A stretch of 64,000 bases of DNA from Aidingimonas halophila (GTDB taxonomy: Bacteria; Pseudomonadota; Gammaproteobacteria; Pseudomonadales; Halomonadaceae), in assembly GCF_900106955.1 (NCBI RefSeq), contig NZ_FNNI01000005.1, forward strand, positions 310,001 to 374,000, given 5' to 3'. Of the stretch, positions 20,571-29,303 are shown one piece after another. Within the stretch, counting starts at the first letter, position 1. The number at the start of each line of letters is the position of its first letter. The notes below the pieces were generated by a model, which saw nothing but the letters and a program-made list of their open reading frames with translations, was not told the origin of the DNA and ran no database searches. A program made the position numbers and the translations under genes.

Positions 20571-21110
20571 ATGCAAAAGCATTCGCAACGACTGTTGATC
20601 ATCGACGATGACGACATGTTCTGTCATGTCATGCAGCGCGCCATGACGAGGCGCGGTTTCGACGTCAGCGTGGCCCACGATGCCGAACAAGCCCTATCGC
20701 TCGCGCAAGAATCGCAACCAGAGATGGCAACGCTGGATTTGAAGCTGGAGGAGACATCCGGGCTGAAGCTACTTCCCGACCTTCTCAACGTCGTCCCCGA
20801 TTGCCGGATCGTAGTACTGACCGGATATTCCAGCATTGCTACCGCGGTCGAGGCGATCAAGCTCGGCGCGGTGAACTATCTGTGTAAACCGGCCGATGCC
20901 GACGACATCATGACCGCTTTCGGCAAAGAAGAAGGCGATCCCGACGCGAGCCTTGCCGACAGTCCACCCTCGGTCAACCGTGTTACCTGGGAACACATCC
21001 AGAAGGTGCTACAGGAAAATGATGGCAACATCTCCGCCACCGCGCGTGCATTGGGTATGCATCGTCGGACCTTGCAGAGAAAATTGCAGAAGCGGCCGGT
21101 CAAAAGATAA
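20571..21110 (+). CDS. regA: RegA/PrrA-type response regulator
   Basis: A 179-residue response regulator. The receiver domain has the acidic pocket IIDDDD (residues 10-15), phospho-acceptor Asp56 in TLDLK, conserved Thr in VLTGYS and Lys in LCKPAD. The C-terminus is a Fis-type helix-turn-helix (GNISATARALGMHRRTLQRK). This is the global redox regulator family RegA/PrrA/ActR/RoxR, controlling respiratory and energy genes. The ATG at 20571 is preferred over upstream GTG/ATG codons inside the regB end, with CGAGGA before it. Confidence 0.92.
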   Translation: MQKHSQRLLIIDDDDMFCHVMQRAMTRRGFDVSVAHDAEQALSLAQESQPEMATLDLKLEETSGLKLLPDLLNVVPDCRIVVLTGYSSIATAVEAIKLGAVNYLCKPADADDIMTAFGKEEGDPDASLADSPPSVNRVTWEHIQKVLQENDGNISATARALGMHRRTLQRKLQKRPVKR

Positions 21111-21124
21111 AACCGCTGGCGACA

Positions 21125-21892
21125 TTACTGCGCCGTCCACCCCAGGTCGATATTCCAGCTCGATCCGGTCACGGCGCTGGCGTCATCCGATACCAGATAG
21201 GCAACCAGCGAAGCAACTTCCGATGGGTCAATCAGCCGCTTGATGGCGGCATTCTTGAGCATTATCTGTTCGATCACTTCCTGCTCTTCCATGCCATGCA
21301 TACGTGCCTGATCAGCGATCTGGTTATCCACCAGCGGCGTCCTTACATAAGCGGGACAGATAGCGTTGGCGGTAATGCCATCACCACCCCCTTCAAGCGC
21401 TGCGGTCTTGGTCAAACCGATCAGGCCATGTTTGGCACTGATATATGCCGCCTTGCCCGGAGAAGCCACCTGAGCATGAACCGAGGCAATGTTGATGATA
21501 CGCCCCCACCCCCCCTTACGCATGTAGGGCCAGGCTGCCTGAGACAGCAGGAAGGGAGCCGTCAGCATAAGGTCGATAATGTGACGCCACTTGGCTTCGG
21601 GAAAGGCCTCGATGCTATCGACATGCTGAATACCGGCGTTGTTGACGAGAATATCCAAATGACCAAAACGTTTGACCGCTTCGGCGACAGCACCTCGACA
21701 CGCCTCGGGATCGGTCAAATCACCCTGCATGAACGCCGCCCCGGCACGATCGGCCTTCTGTTGGCCATCGGCATTGAAATCCACGGCCAACACTTGATGA
21801 CCCAATCGGCATAGCTGTTCGACCACCGCTTCACCAATCCCGCTGGAAGTCCCTGTCACCAAAGCGACCCTGGGTATCGCATTGTCGTTCAT
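21125..21892 (-). CDS. bdhA: 3-hydroxybutyrate dehydrogenase
   Basis: A 255-residue short-chain dehydrogenase oxidising (R)-3-hydroxybutyrate to acetoacetate with NAD. The Rossmann motif is TGTSSGIGEA (residue ~14), then NNAGIQHVD, catalytic Ser in NIASVHAQ and YISAKHG (YxxxK). VHAQVASP and the LVDNQIADQA segment are typical of D-3-hydroxybutyrate dehydrogenases. The acetoacetyl-CoA synthetase at 36 kb would use its product. The ATG has AGGAG upstream. It converges with regA. Confidence 0.92.
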   Translation of the reverse strand: MNDNAIPRVALVTGTSSGIGEAVVEQLCRLGHQVLAVDFNADGQQKADRAGAAFMQGDLTDPEACRGAVAEAVKRFGHLDILVNNAGIQHVDSIEAFPEAKWRHIIDLMLTAPFLLSQAAWPYMRKGGWGRIINIASVHAQVASPGKAAYISAKHGLIGLTKTAALEGGGDGITANAICPAYVRTPLVDNQIADQARMHGMEEQEVIEQIMLKNAAIKRLIDPSEVASLVAYLVSDDASAVTGSSWNIDLGWTAQ

Positions 21893-21947
21893 GCTTCACT
21901 CCTGAGTGTGAGGGGATAGACATACTCGTCGCTGGTCCAGCATAGCA

Positions 21948-22379
21948 TTATCCCTGGTGATCAGCCCCGGTAGAGGATGTCATCACTCGTTGAAGCAAAT
22001 ACTGAGCCAACCGATTGGCGTCCTCGACCCCATCGAACTCATGCATGTCATCGAGCAGCTGACAACGCCACAACCAACGTCCGTCAGGGAGATGCTCCGC
22101 CACGAAGGGATACTCACCATCAGGCAATCGCTTCAGGCGCTGTTCGCCGTCCGCCGGGACCACCCTGTGAGGCGTGGCCGGTATCAAGACCAGAGACAGT
22201 GCCAGTGGCGTGATCAATGCACCACACAGTTCATCCCCCCAAGGCTGACAACAGAGCAGGTCGACGCTCAAACGCGAGTTGCGATGCGCCGAGTGCTTGA
22301 ATGCCGACAGATGGTGTCGATAGTAACAGCGCGACAATTCGCGTAACTCTTCATACTGGCTTTGGCTCAGCGCCTGCAT
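21948..22379 (-). CDS. HybE-like [NiFe]-hydrogenase chaperone family orphan
   Basis: A 143-residue protein. The middle and C-terminal part (QPWGDELCGALITPLALSLV, then LPDGEYPF, then a Trp-rich strand, CQLLDDMHEF and an Ala-rich helix) follows the pattern of HybE/HoxT-like hydrogenase assembly chaperones, including the ITP and conserved D/E-F segments. No hydrogenase gene lies in the window. The family assignment is by eye and moderate. The ATG at 22379 has an AAGGAG site about 9 bases upstream. It ends 55 bases before the bdhA start. Confidence 0.6.
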   Translation of the reverse strand: MQALSQSQYEELRELSRCYYRHHLSAFKHSAHRNSRLSVDLLCCQPWGDELCGALITPLALSLVLIPATPHRVVPADGEQRLKRLPDGEYPFVAEHLPDGRWLWRCQLLDDMHEFDGVEDANRLAQYLLQRVMTSSTGADHQG

Positions 22380-22484
22380 CGATTCTCTCTCCTTCGCATC
22401 GGCATCATAGGTTGAGACCAGGCAGGATGTCATCACGAACTGTTAGAATGGTGAATCACCGACGACAGTTTGCCAGGAGAGTTC

Positions 22485-23306
22485 ATGCGACTCACCGAAC
22501 GCCTCGACAGCGCTATCGATATTGCCACCCGGGCAGGCCAGCAGATCCGTGAGGCACGCCAACATCAAGAGTTCGACCGCCATTACAAACAAGGTAGCGA
22601 GCTGGTCACTGACATCGATGTCGCCGTCGACACGGCAATCGGTGACGCCCTGGAAGCCCGGTTCCCTGACGAACATCGGCTCACCGAAGAACTCTCACCG
22701 GACCAGCAATCACTGGACTTTCAGCAACCGCTGTGGGTCATTGACCCGATCGACGGTACTGTCAATTTTGCCCAGGGACTGGCTCATGTTGCCGTATCCA
22801 TTGCCTGGGTCAAAGAAGGACAGGTTCAACTCGGTGTTGTTCACGCGCCATTCCTCAATGAAACGTTCACGGCCATTCGCGGTCAGGGCGCCTATCGAAA
22901 TGGTGAACGGATCCGTGTCAGTCGTGCTGACAAACTGGCGCGAAGTCTCGTGGCCACCGGCTTTCCCTACCGCCGTGATAGCCGCACCCCGCTGATGCGA
23001 CGACTGACCGCCATACTGACCAACTGCCAGGATATTCGCCGCAATGGCTCGGCCGCGCTTGATCTGTGTGATGTAGCCTGTGGTCGTCTCGATGCCTATT
23101 ACGAAAGTGTCAAGCCCTGGGATTTCGCCGCCGGACTCCTCATTGCAAGGGAAGCCGGGGCAAGGACCGGACATCTCTATCCCTGTCCGCAAGGCATGCC
23201 AACCGACCTGTATGGCGAAAATATCGTCGTCAGTGCACCGGATATTTATGGCAGCCTGACCGACTTGTTGAAACGCGCCGATGCCGATAGAGTTATCGAC
23301 TCATGA
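22485..23306 (+). CDS. Inositol monophosphatase family protein
   Basis: A 273-residue Mg-dependent phosphatase of the SuhB/CysQ family. The metal-binding motif is VIDPIDGTVNFAQGL near residue 85. The second signature, KPWDFAAGLLIAREAGA, follows NGSAALDLCDVACGR near residue 190. The substrate could be inositol phosphate, PAP or fructose-1,6-bisphosphate; the sequence alone does not decide. The ATG at 22485 has AGGAGA 6 bases upstream. It is divergent from the HybE-like gene. Confidence 0.87.
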   Translation: MRLTERLDSAIDIATRAGQQIREARQHQEFDRHYKQGSELVTDIDVAVDTAIGDALEARFPDEHRLTEELSPDQQSLDFQQPLWVIDPIDGTVNFAQGLAHVAVSIAWVKEGQVQLGVVHAPFLNETFTAIRGQGAYRNGERIRVSRADKLARSLVATGFPYRRDSRTPLMRRLTAILTNCQDIRRNGSAALDLCDVACGRLDAYYESVKPWDFAAGLLIAREAGARTGHLYPCPQGMPTDLYGENIVVSAPDIYGSLTDLLKRADADRVIDS

Positions 23307-23440
23307 CCCCGTCCCATAGCGACGACTTATGACTGGCGTAGTCAGAGACTATTGGCCTGTCCTATTCGACTAAGGGATGATACGAAACAGTTTATCCACC
23401 ATTTCACCGATGACTTATTTTGCGTTGCAAGGAGGGACTG

Positions 23441-23719
23441 ATGTTCGTTGTCATTTTCGGCCGTCCCGGCTGCCCGTTCTGTGTACGGGCCAAAGAACTC
23501 GCAGACCAACTTAGCGACGCTGGAGCCATTTCCGGCTTTCGTTATGTTGATATCCACGAAGAAGGAATCACCAAGGCCGATATGGAGAAGACCATCGGTG
23601 AACCCGTGGAAACCGTTCCCCAGATCTTTGTCGACCAGACGCACATCGGTGGCTTCACTGAATTCGATCAATACGTGAAAGACAAGGCCCTGATTCCCGA
23701 GACGACAGCCCAGTGGTAA
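23441..23719 (+). CDS. grxA: Glutaredoxin, GrxA type
   Basis: A 92-residue glutaredoxin with the dithiol active site GCPFC (C11, C14). It also has the cis-proline in ETVPQIFVDQTHIGG, which binds glutathione. It reduces disulfides in ribonucleotide reductase and other proteins using GSH. Size and motif fit Grx1. A strong AAGGAGG ribosome binding site precedes the ATG, and a classic terminator follows 20 bases after the stop. Confidence 0.92.
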   Translation: MFVVIFGRPGCPFCVRAKELADQLSDAGAISGFRYVDIHEEGITKADMEKTIGEPVETVPQIFVDQTHIGGFTEFDQYVKDKALIPETTAQW

Positions 23720-23739
23720 GAACTTCTCTGTGTCGATCA

Positions 23740-23766
23740 AAGGCCGCTCCCGGGAGCGGCCTTTTT
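23740..23766 (+). terminator. Rho-independent terminator after grxA
   Basis: AAGGCCGCTCCC pairs with GGGAGCGGCCTT with almost no loop, and is followed by a T run. This is a textbook intrinsic terminator. The complementary A run at its left makes it possibly bidirectional. Confidence 0.9.
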
Positions 23767-23883
23767 CGTGCCCATCATGATCTCAATCAATCTTCATGCA
23801 AGTGAGTGTGCAACCCTCCTGCACATCCTCTACAGTCAAGGATTGTCATCCGCACACCTAACGGGCACCAGGATACCTCTCCC

Positions 23884-24852
23884 ATGAACATCTCCTCGGC
23901 TGACGATACGGCATCCCCCCCACATCACCATGATACCGGCGTCCGACACAGGCAATTGATCGAGTCGACGCGTAACTATCCGCCGATCCGCACAGCCGTC
24001 GTTCATCCCTGTAGCGCCTCATCGCTCGGCGGCGCATTGGCATCCTGGCGGGAAGGGCTGATCGAACCGGTGCTGGTGGGGCCCTGGGCCCGTATCAAGG
24101 CAGCAGCAGACGACCTGGCCGTCAATCTCGATGATTTCGACATCATTGATACCCCACACAGTCATGCCAGTGCGGAACGTGCCGTCGCTCTGGCAGCGAC
24201 CAAGGGGGTTGCCGCGCTGATGAAAGGATCGCTGCACACCGATGAGCTGATGACTGCAGCATTGTCCCGAGCCGCCGGACTTCGAACCGAGCGGCAAATG
24301 AGTCATGTTTATGCGCTGGATGTGCCCAGCTATCCATTACCACTACTGATCACCGATGCCGCATTGCATATTGCTCCCGATCTTACGGCTAAATGCGACA
24401 TCGTTCAGAATGCCATCGAGCTCGCTCATGCACTGGCGATCGAATGCCCCAAGGTCGCCATCCTGTCGGCTGTCGAGACCGTCAAGAGCGATATCCCGTC
24501 GACGCTGGACGCCGCAGCATTATGCAAAATGAGCCAGCGTGGTCAGATTACGGGAGGTATTCTTGATGGACCTCTGGCCATCGACAATGCTGTCTCTCAT
24601 GATGCCGCACGCCAGAAAGGCATCGAGTCCGAGGTCGCAGGACAGGCCGATATACTGATGGCACCGGACCTGGAAGCCGCCAACATGATCGCCAAACTGC
24701 TTATCCATCTTGCCGGTGCACAAGCGGCAGGCATCGTCCTCGGTGCCCGCGTTCCCATCATGTTGACCAGTCGGGCCGACGATATTTCAAGCAGACTGGC
24801 GTCCTCGGCCATCGCTCTGCGTCTGGTCCATTACCATCCCGACTATCTATGA
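23884..24852 (+). CDS. Phosphate acetyltransferase, short PTA/PTB type
   Basis: A 322-residue protein of the PTA/PTB fold, lacking the N-terminal regulatory domain of long Pta. It transfers acyl groups between CoA and phosphate. Recognisable segments include GSLHTDELMTAAL, VLGARVPIMLTSRADD and VETVKSDIPSTLDAAAL. It lies directly upstream of an acetate kinase (15-base gap), so acetyl-CoA to acetate or the reverse is the likely flux. Related proteins occur as the C-terminal half of enoyl-CoA hydratase/Pta fusions; here it stands alone. Butyryl specificity cannot be excluded. ATG at 23884. Confidence 0.85.
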   Translation: MNISSADDTASPPHHHDTGVRHRQLIESTRNYPPIRTAVVHPCSASSLGGALASWREGLIEPVLVGPWARIKAAADDLAVNLDDFDIIDTPHSHASAERAVALAATKGVAALMKGSLHTDELMTAALSRAAGLRTERQMSHVYALDVPSYPLPLLITDAALHIAPDLTAKCDIVQNAIELAHALAIECPKVAILSAVETVKSDIPSTLDAAALCKMSQRGQITGGILDGPLAIDNAVSHDAARQKGIESEVAGQADILMAPDLEAANMIAKLLIHLAGAQAAGIVLGARVPIMLTSRADDISSRLASSAIALRLVHYHPDYL

Positions 24853-24866
24853 AGGAACTGGGTGCC

Positions 24867-26045
24867 ATGTCTTCCGTTCTGGTCATCAATACCGGGTCAT
24901 CGAGCCTGAAATTCGGTATCTACGCTGATCAGCAGCCTGTGATACGCGGTGTCGTCGAACGGGTCGGCTCTCGACCGACGTTGACCCTTTCACATGACAA
25001 TGTCGATGGCGACGATTTTCCTGCCGCGGAGAGAGGTCATAAAGCGGCCGCCTCCGCGCTGCTCGATTGGCTCGATAGCCATGAATACCTGACCGATATC
25101 CAGGCAATCGGCCATCGGGTCGTGCACGGCGGACAACGCCTGCAAGGACCGGTATTGCTGGATGCGACTGTCAGGGACTATCTGGCATCCTTGATCCCGC
25201 TGGCTCCGCTGCATCAACCCCAGGCCCTGGCAATCGCCGAACATCTTCAGGATCGTTATCCGGAGTTGCCGCATGTGGTTTGCGTCGATACCGCCTTCCA
25301 TCGCACTCAGCCATGGGTCAATCAGCAGTTTGCCCTACCTCGCCACCTCATGGACAACGGCATCCTGCGTTACGGATTTCACGGGCTCTCCTATGCCTCC
25401 ATTGCCCGTCGTCTCGGACAGTATCTGGGAGAGAAGGCCGATGGTCGCATCATTGTTGCCCACCTGGGGCAAGGATGCAGCCTGTGTGCACTGCACCGCC
25501 GGCAGAGCCAAGCCACCTCCATGGGGTTTACAGCGCTCGACGGCCTGATGATGGGGCGTCGTTGTGGCAGCCTCGATCCAGGCGTCATCCTCTATCTTCA
25601 ACGACAGCAGGGTTGGAGTGCCGACGCCGTGGAACACATGCTTTACCATGATAGTGGCCTTTACGGTGTGTCCGAACTCTCCGATGATCTGCGCGATCTC
25701 GAAGTCAGCGACGACCCGAAAGCCCAACAAGCCATCGACTTGTTCATCAATCGTGTGACTCAAGGCATTGGGGCACTCTGCGCCCTTTTGGAAGGACTCG
25801 ATGCGCTGGTATTCACCGCCGGCATCGGTGAACACAGCCACAGCATACGCAACGCGGTTTGCCGCCGACTGGCATGGCTGGGTATCCGGATCGACGATCA
25901 TGCCAATGAATGTCACGCTTCACGGATAGATGCCGGACGAGGCCCTGCCGTACTCGTCATACCCACTGATGAAGAAGAAGAAATTGCCATCGCGACACGA
26001 CGAATGGCGGCATATCCCCACCCAGGGCCCTCTGGCCGGGAATGA
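24867..26045 (+). CDS. ackA: Acetate/propionate kinase family protein
   Basis: A 392-residue ASKHA-family kinase converting acyl-phosphate and ADP to the acid and ATP. Conserved parts are VINTGSSSLKFGIY at the N-terminus, GHRVVHGG, CVDTAFHRTQ, TSMGFT and IPTDEEEEIA. Two active-site motifs deviate: the usual HLGNGAS is HLGQGCS, and TRSGDIDPG is RRCGSLDPG. This marks a divergent subfamily. The ATG at 24867 has AAGGA 10 bases before it; an ATG six codons upstream overlaps the pta stop. Second gene of the pta-ackA pair. Confidence 0.87.
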   Translation: MSSVLVINTGSSSLKFGIYADQQPVIRGVVERVGSRPTLTLSHDNVDGDDFPAAERGHKAAASALLDWLDSHEYLTDIQAIGHRVVHGGQRLQGPVLLDATVRDYLASLIPLAPLHQPQALAIAEHLQDRYPELPHVVCVDTAFHRTQPWVNQQFALPRHLMDNGILRYGFHGLSYASIARRLGQYLGEKADGRIIVAHLGQGCSLCALHRRQSQATSMGFTALDGLMMGRRCGSLDPGVILYLQRQQGWSADAVEHMLYHDSGLYGVSELSDDLRDLEVSDDPKAQQAIDLFINRVTQGIGALCALLEGLDALVFTAGIGEHSHSIRNAVCRRLAWLGIRIDDHANECHASRIDAGRGPAVLVIPTDEEEEIAIATRRMAAYPHPGPSGRE

Positions 26046-26194
26046 CCGGCATGCTCTCCGATCGTCACTCTGGCGTTGAATGCTCATATATTATCTGGGC
26101 CTATACTCGGGACAGGAACGGTTCCCACACATAGCCTCCAGGGATTGGACCGCTTCCTTCGCTTGCCGACAAGTCGCACGGAGGGAACATCCAG

Positions 26195-26962
26195 ATGCAA
26201 CGCCAGGAATTCCTGCAACAATTATGGCTGGACTACATTCACAGGCACCCCGATATCGGGGCGTTACGTTTATGGCCGTTAGATAGCATCCCGGAATATT
26301 TCGTCATACTGACGCTCAATCACCGCCAGTTTTCCATCGAGAATCTCATGCCCACCCTGGGGCATTTCGGCTACCGGCGGGTCGAACGTTACGCCATGGC
26401 TGACCGTGGTCTGCTGATTTCACTCATGGCACCGCCGGATCATGGAGCCTGGTTGATTCTCTGCGAGTTGCAGCTGGGCACATTGACGCGTGATCCCCGC
26501 CATTATCTGGAAACCTTGATCGCACAAGCTCCAGCATCCCACTTTCGTGGCCAGGACAGGCTCTGCCATGGGCGTCCATGGCCGATGCCCGACAGAGAAA
26601 GCTACCGGAAGCTCCAAACGGCACATCCCATGGCCGCATGGCTCGCCGTGACGGGTCCTCGCTTGCATCACACCGGATTCGATTGCGAGCGCCTGGGCAG
26701 CGACCTGCCACATCTGGATCAGCAAATGCAACAAGCGGGGTACATCGGGCACCCCGATCGGCATCATGGTGTGTTCCCGATATCTCCACTGCTCAACTAC
26801 CGCTATTATCCAAGCTCGCCGCAACGACTCATTTTTAGCGGCGGTGATGAGCATCGTGAATCGCTGGGCGGCATCGCGCTGGTGCAGAAATGCCTGCCGA
26901 GCCACCAGGAACGAGCCGCCGAATTATTGCTACCACTCCATACGCGCTGCGAAATTGCCTGA
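26195..26962 (+). CDS. DUF1338-like protein (2-oxoadipate dioxygenase/decarboxylase superfamily)
   Basis: A 255-residue protein. Its start (LQQLWLDYIHRHPD), the strand with His43 in TLNHRQF, the LILCEL strand and the segment LHHTGFDCERL resemble the DUF1338 fold, whose HglS/YdcJ members are iron-dependent 2-oxoacid dioxygenase-decarboxylases. It is shorter than HglS and I cannot identify the third (Glu) iron ligand, so catalytic activity is uncertain. A GGAGGG site lies upstream of the ATG. It follows pta-ackA after 149 bases, and may be separate from it. Confidence 0.55.
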   Translation: MQRQEFLQQLWLDYIHRHPDIGALRLWPLDSIPEYFVILTLNHRQFSIENLMPTLGHFGYRRVERYAMADRGLLISLMAPPDHGAWLILCELQLGTLTRDPRHYLETLIAQAPASHFRGQDRLCHGRPWPMPDRESYRKLQTAHPMAAWLAVTGPRLHHTGFDCERLGSDLPHLDQQMQQAGYIGHPDRHHGVFPISPLLNYRYYPSSPQRLIFSGGDEHRESLGGIALVQKCLPSHQERAAELLLPLHTRCEIA

Positions 26963-26988
26963 TCTACAAGCAGCGAGACAAGGCGACT

Positions 26989-28158
26989 TCAGAGGACGAA
27001 GTCGACCCAGACGCCCCCTGCCTCGGCTGATTCCAATGCGCGCGTGATGAATAGCATACCTTCCACACCATCATCGATGCCGGGAGTACTCAATGTCAGC
27101 GGATCGGCATCGCGCCCGGCATCCAGTGCCCGAATGCGTTCTGCAAAATCACTGTACAGCTGAGCGAAGGCCTCGAGGTACCCCTCCGGATGCCCGGGCG
27201 GTATACGCACCCCGGCACGCGCGGCATCACCCAACGCCGGCCCATTGCGTGTCAACGTACGCGGTGGCTCTCCAAGTGGTGCATGAATCAAGTGGTTGGG
27301 ATCCTCCTGGTACCACTCCAATCCCCCTTGGCTGCCATACACGCGCAATTTCAGGCCATTCTCGTTCCCCGAAGCCACTTGACTCGACCATAGCATGCCA
27401 CGGGCACCGCCCTTGAAGCGCAGCATCATCTGCACATTGTCATCGAGAACACGTCCCTCGACGAATGCATGCAGATCAGCCATCAGAGAGTCGACCTCCA
27501 ACCCTGTGACAAATCGCGCCAGATGGTAAGCGTGGGTACCGATATCGCCCAGACAACCCGCCGGGCCACTGCGTTGCGGATCCGTCCGCCATTCAGCCTG
27601 TTTGACACCGCTATCTTCCAGTCGAGTGGCGAGCCAATCCTGCGGGTACTCGACCTGGACGACTCGCAACTCACCCAACTCTCCCGCTGCAACCATGTCA
27701 CGGGCCTGGCGCACCAGCGAATAACCGCTGTAGTTATGGGTCAGTCCGAAGAAGCGACCACTACGTGCGACCAGCGTCGCCAAGGTCCGGGCATCGTCAA
27801 GAGAGGTCGTCATGGGCTTGTCGCAAATGACATGGATACCGGCTTCCAGAAAGCATTTGGCGACATCGAAGTGCAGATGATTGGGCGTGACAATCGCCAC
27901 GACATCGATACCATCGTCGCGCTCACTCTCCCTCTCTGCCATCGTCCGATAATCGGGATAGGCGCGCGCCTGTGGCACATGCAATTCCGCAGCCGCCGCC
28001 TGACTGCGTTGCGGATCAGAGGCAAACGCCCCTGCCACCAGTTCATAGTGATCGTCGAGGCGAGCCGCAATGCGGTGCACCCCACCGATAAAGGCGCCCG
28101 GTCCACCACCGACCATCCCCAGTCTCAGTCGACGGTTGGCAGTCTCCTCGTTGCTCAT
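26989..28158 (-). CDS. Gfo/Idh/MocA-family oxidoreductase
   Basis: A 389-residue NAD(P)-dependent sugar or polyol dehydrogenase. The Rossmann motif is [16 protein letters not shown] at the N-terminus; CDKPM replaces the usual EKP. The second half carries the alpha/beta domain with the [10 protein letters not shown] motif, in which the His is catalytic. The ATG at 28158 is preferred because GAGGGG lies 7 bases upstream, too close to the ATG at 28164. Last gene of a five-gene sugar/polyol operon that contains an ABC importer and a TIM-barrel isomerase; the substrate is unknown. Confidence 0.87.
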   Translation of the reverse strand: MSNEETANRRLRLGMVGGGPGAFIGGVHRIAARLDDHYELVAGAFASDPQRSQAAAAELHVPQARAYPDYRTMAERESERDDGIDVVAIVTPNHLHFDVAKCFLEAGIHVICDKPMTTSLDDARTLATLVARSGRFFGLTHNYSGYSLVRQARDMVAAGELGELRVVQVEYPQDWLATRLEDSGVKQAEWRTDPQRSGPAGCLGDIGTHAYHLARFVTGLEVDSLMADLHAFVEGRVLDDNVQMMLRFKGGARGMLWSSQVASGNENGLKLRVYGSQGGLEWYQEDPNHLIHAPLGEPPRTLTRNGPALGDAARAGVRIPPGHPEGYLEAFAQLYSDFAERIRALDAGRDADPLTLSTPGIDDGVEGMLFITRALESAEAGGVWVDFVL

Positions 28159-28173
28159 CGTCATTCCCCTCGT

Positions 28174-29229
28174 TCAGTCGAGTCCCAGAATACGTCGATT
28201 GGCTCTATCGTCCGAGCCACCATCCGCGAAATCATCGAACGCGCGCTCGGTCACCTCTATGATGTGATCGCGAATGAAAGCGGCACCCTCTCGCGCACCA
28301 ACTTCCGGATGCTTGAGACAGCATTCCCACTCGAGCACTGCCCATCCGTCGTAATCGTTGGCGGCAAGCCATGAAAAGATCCGCTTGAAATCAACCTGCC
28401 CGTCACCCAGAGAGCGGAAACGCCCCGCACGTTCGGTCCAGGACTGGTAGCCGGAATAGACCCCCTGCCTGGGGCTGGGATTGAACTCGGCATCCTTGAT
28501 GTGCGCCATTTTGATGCGTTCACGATAAATGTCCATGAAGCCCAGATAATCCAGTTGCTGCAGGATCAGATGGCTGGGGTCGTAGAGGATATTACAGCGT
28601 GGATGGTTGCCGACGCGCTCCAGGAACATTTCGAACGTGATGCCATCATGCAGATCCTCACCGGGATGAATTTCATAGCAGAGATTGACCCCTGCCTCGT
28701 CAAAGGCGTCGAGGATCGGACGCCAGCGCCTGGCGAGTTCATCGAAAGCGGCATCTATCAGTCCGGGCGGCCGTTGAGGCCACGGGTAAACGAAAGGCCA
28801 CGCCAGCGCGCCCGAAAAGGTACCATGATCAGAAACGCCGAGATTGCGTGACGCCCGTGCCGCCAGCTTCAGTTGCTCAACCGCCCACGCCTGACGAGCC
28901 GCCGGATCCCCTTTGACCTCAGGGGCGGCAAAGCCGTCGAAGACGTCATCGTAGACCGGGTGCACAGCCACCAGTTGTCCCTGTAAATGGGTGGAAAGCT
29001 CGGTCAGCTCGACACCGTTCTCCGCCAACGTGCCCTTGATCTCATCGCAATAGGTCGTGCTTTCGGCAGCCCGCTTGAGATCAATCAATCGGGTATCCCA
29101 ACTGGGGAGCTGGACGCCCTTGTAACCATGGCCCGCCGCCCAGGCTGCAATGGTATCGAGACTGTTGAACGGGGCCTCATCTCCAGCAAATTGGGCGAGA
29201 AAAATCGCCGGTCCCTTGATCGTTTTCAT
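28174..29229 (-). CDS. Sugar phosphate isomerase/epimerase (xylose isomerase-like TIM barrel)
   Basis: A 351-residue TIM-barrel protein of the AP_endonuc_2/IolE-IolI superfamily. Metal-ligand segments are visible: CYEIHPGEDLHDG (Glu/His), NILYDPSHLILQ, MAHIKDAEF (His) and the C-terminal LEWECC (Glu). Such enzymes isomerise, epimerise or dehydrate ketoses and inosose. It lies 15 bases before the Gfo/Idh gene, a pairing typical of inositol and rare-sugar pathways. The exact step cannot be given. Confidence 0.85.
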   Translation of the reverse strand: MKTIKGPAIFLAQFAGDEAPFNSLDTIAAWAAGHGYKGVQLPSWDTRLIDLKRAAESTTYCDEIKGTLAENGVELTELSTHLQGQLVAVHPVYDDVFDGFAAPEVKGDPAARQAWAVEQLKLAARASRNLGVSDHGTFSGALAWPFVYPWPQRPPGLIDAAFDELARRWRPILDAFDEAGVNLCYEIHPGEDLHDGITFEMFLERVGNHPRCNILYDPSHLILQQLDYLGFMDIYRERIKMAHIKDAEFNPSPRQGVYSGYQSWTERAGRFRSLGDGQVDFKRIFSWLAANDYDGWAVLEWECCLKHPEVGAREGAAFIRDHIIEVTERAFDDFADGGSDDRANRRILGLD

Positions 29230-29285
29230 AATCCACTCCGGAAATCGACAATATGAACCTGATGTTCGAACGGGAGGTCCCTTCC

Positions 29286-29300
29286 CCCCGTTCGGCGGGG
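29286..29300. other. Intercistronic GC hairpin after the substrate-binding protein gene
   Basis: CCCCG and CGGGG form a short stem across a 5-base loop just downstream of the binding-protein stop. Such hairpins often protect the abundant binding-protein message or reduce read-through into downstream genes. Short, so only tentative. Confidence 0.35.
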
Positions 29301-29303
29301 CAC

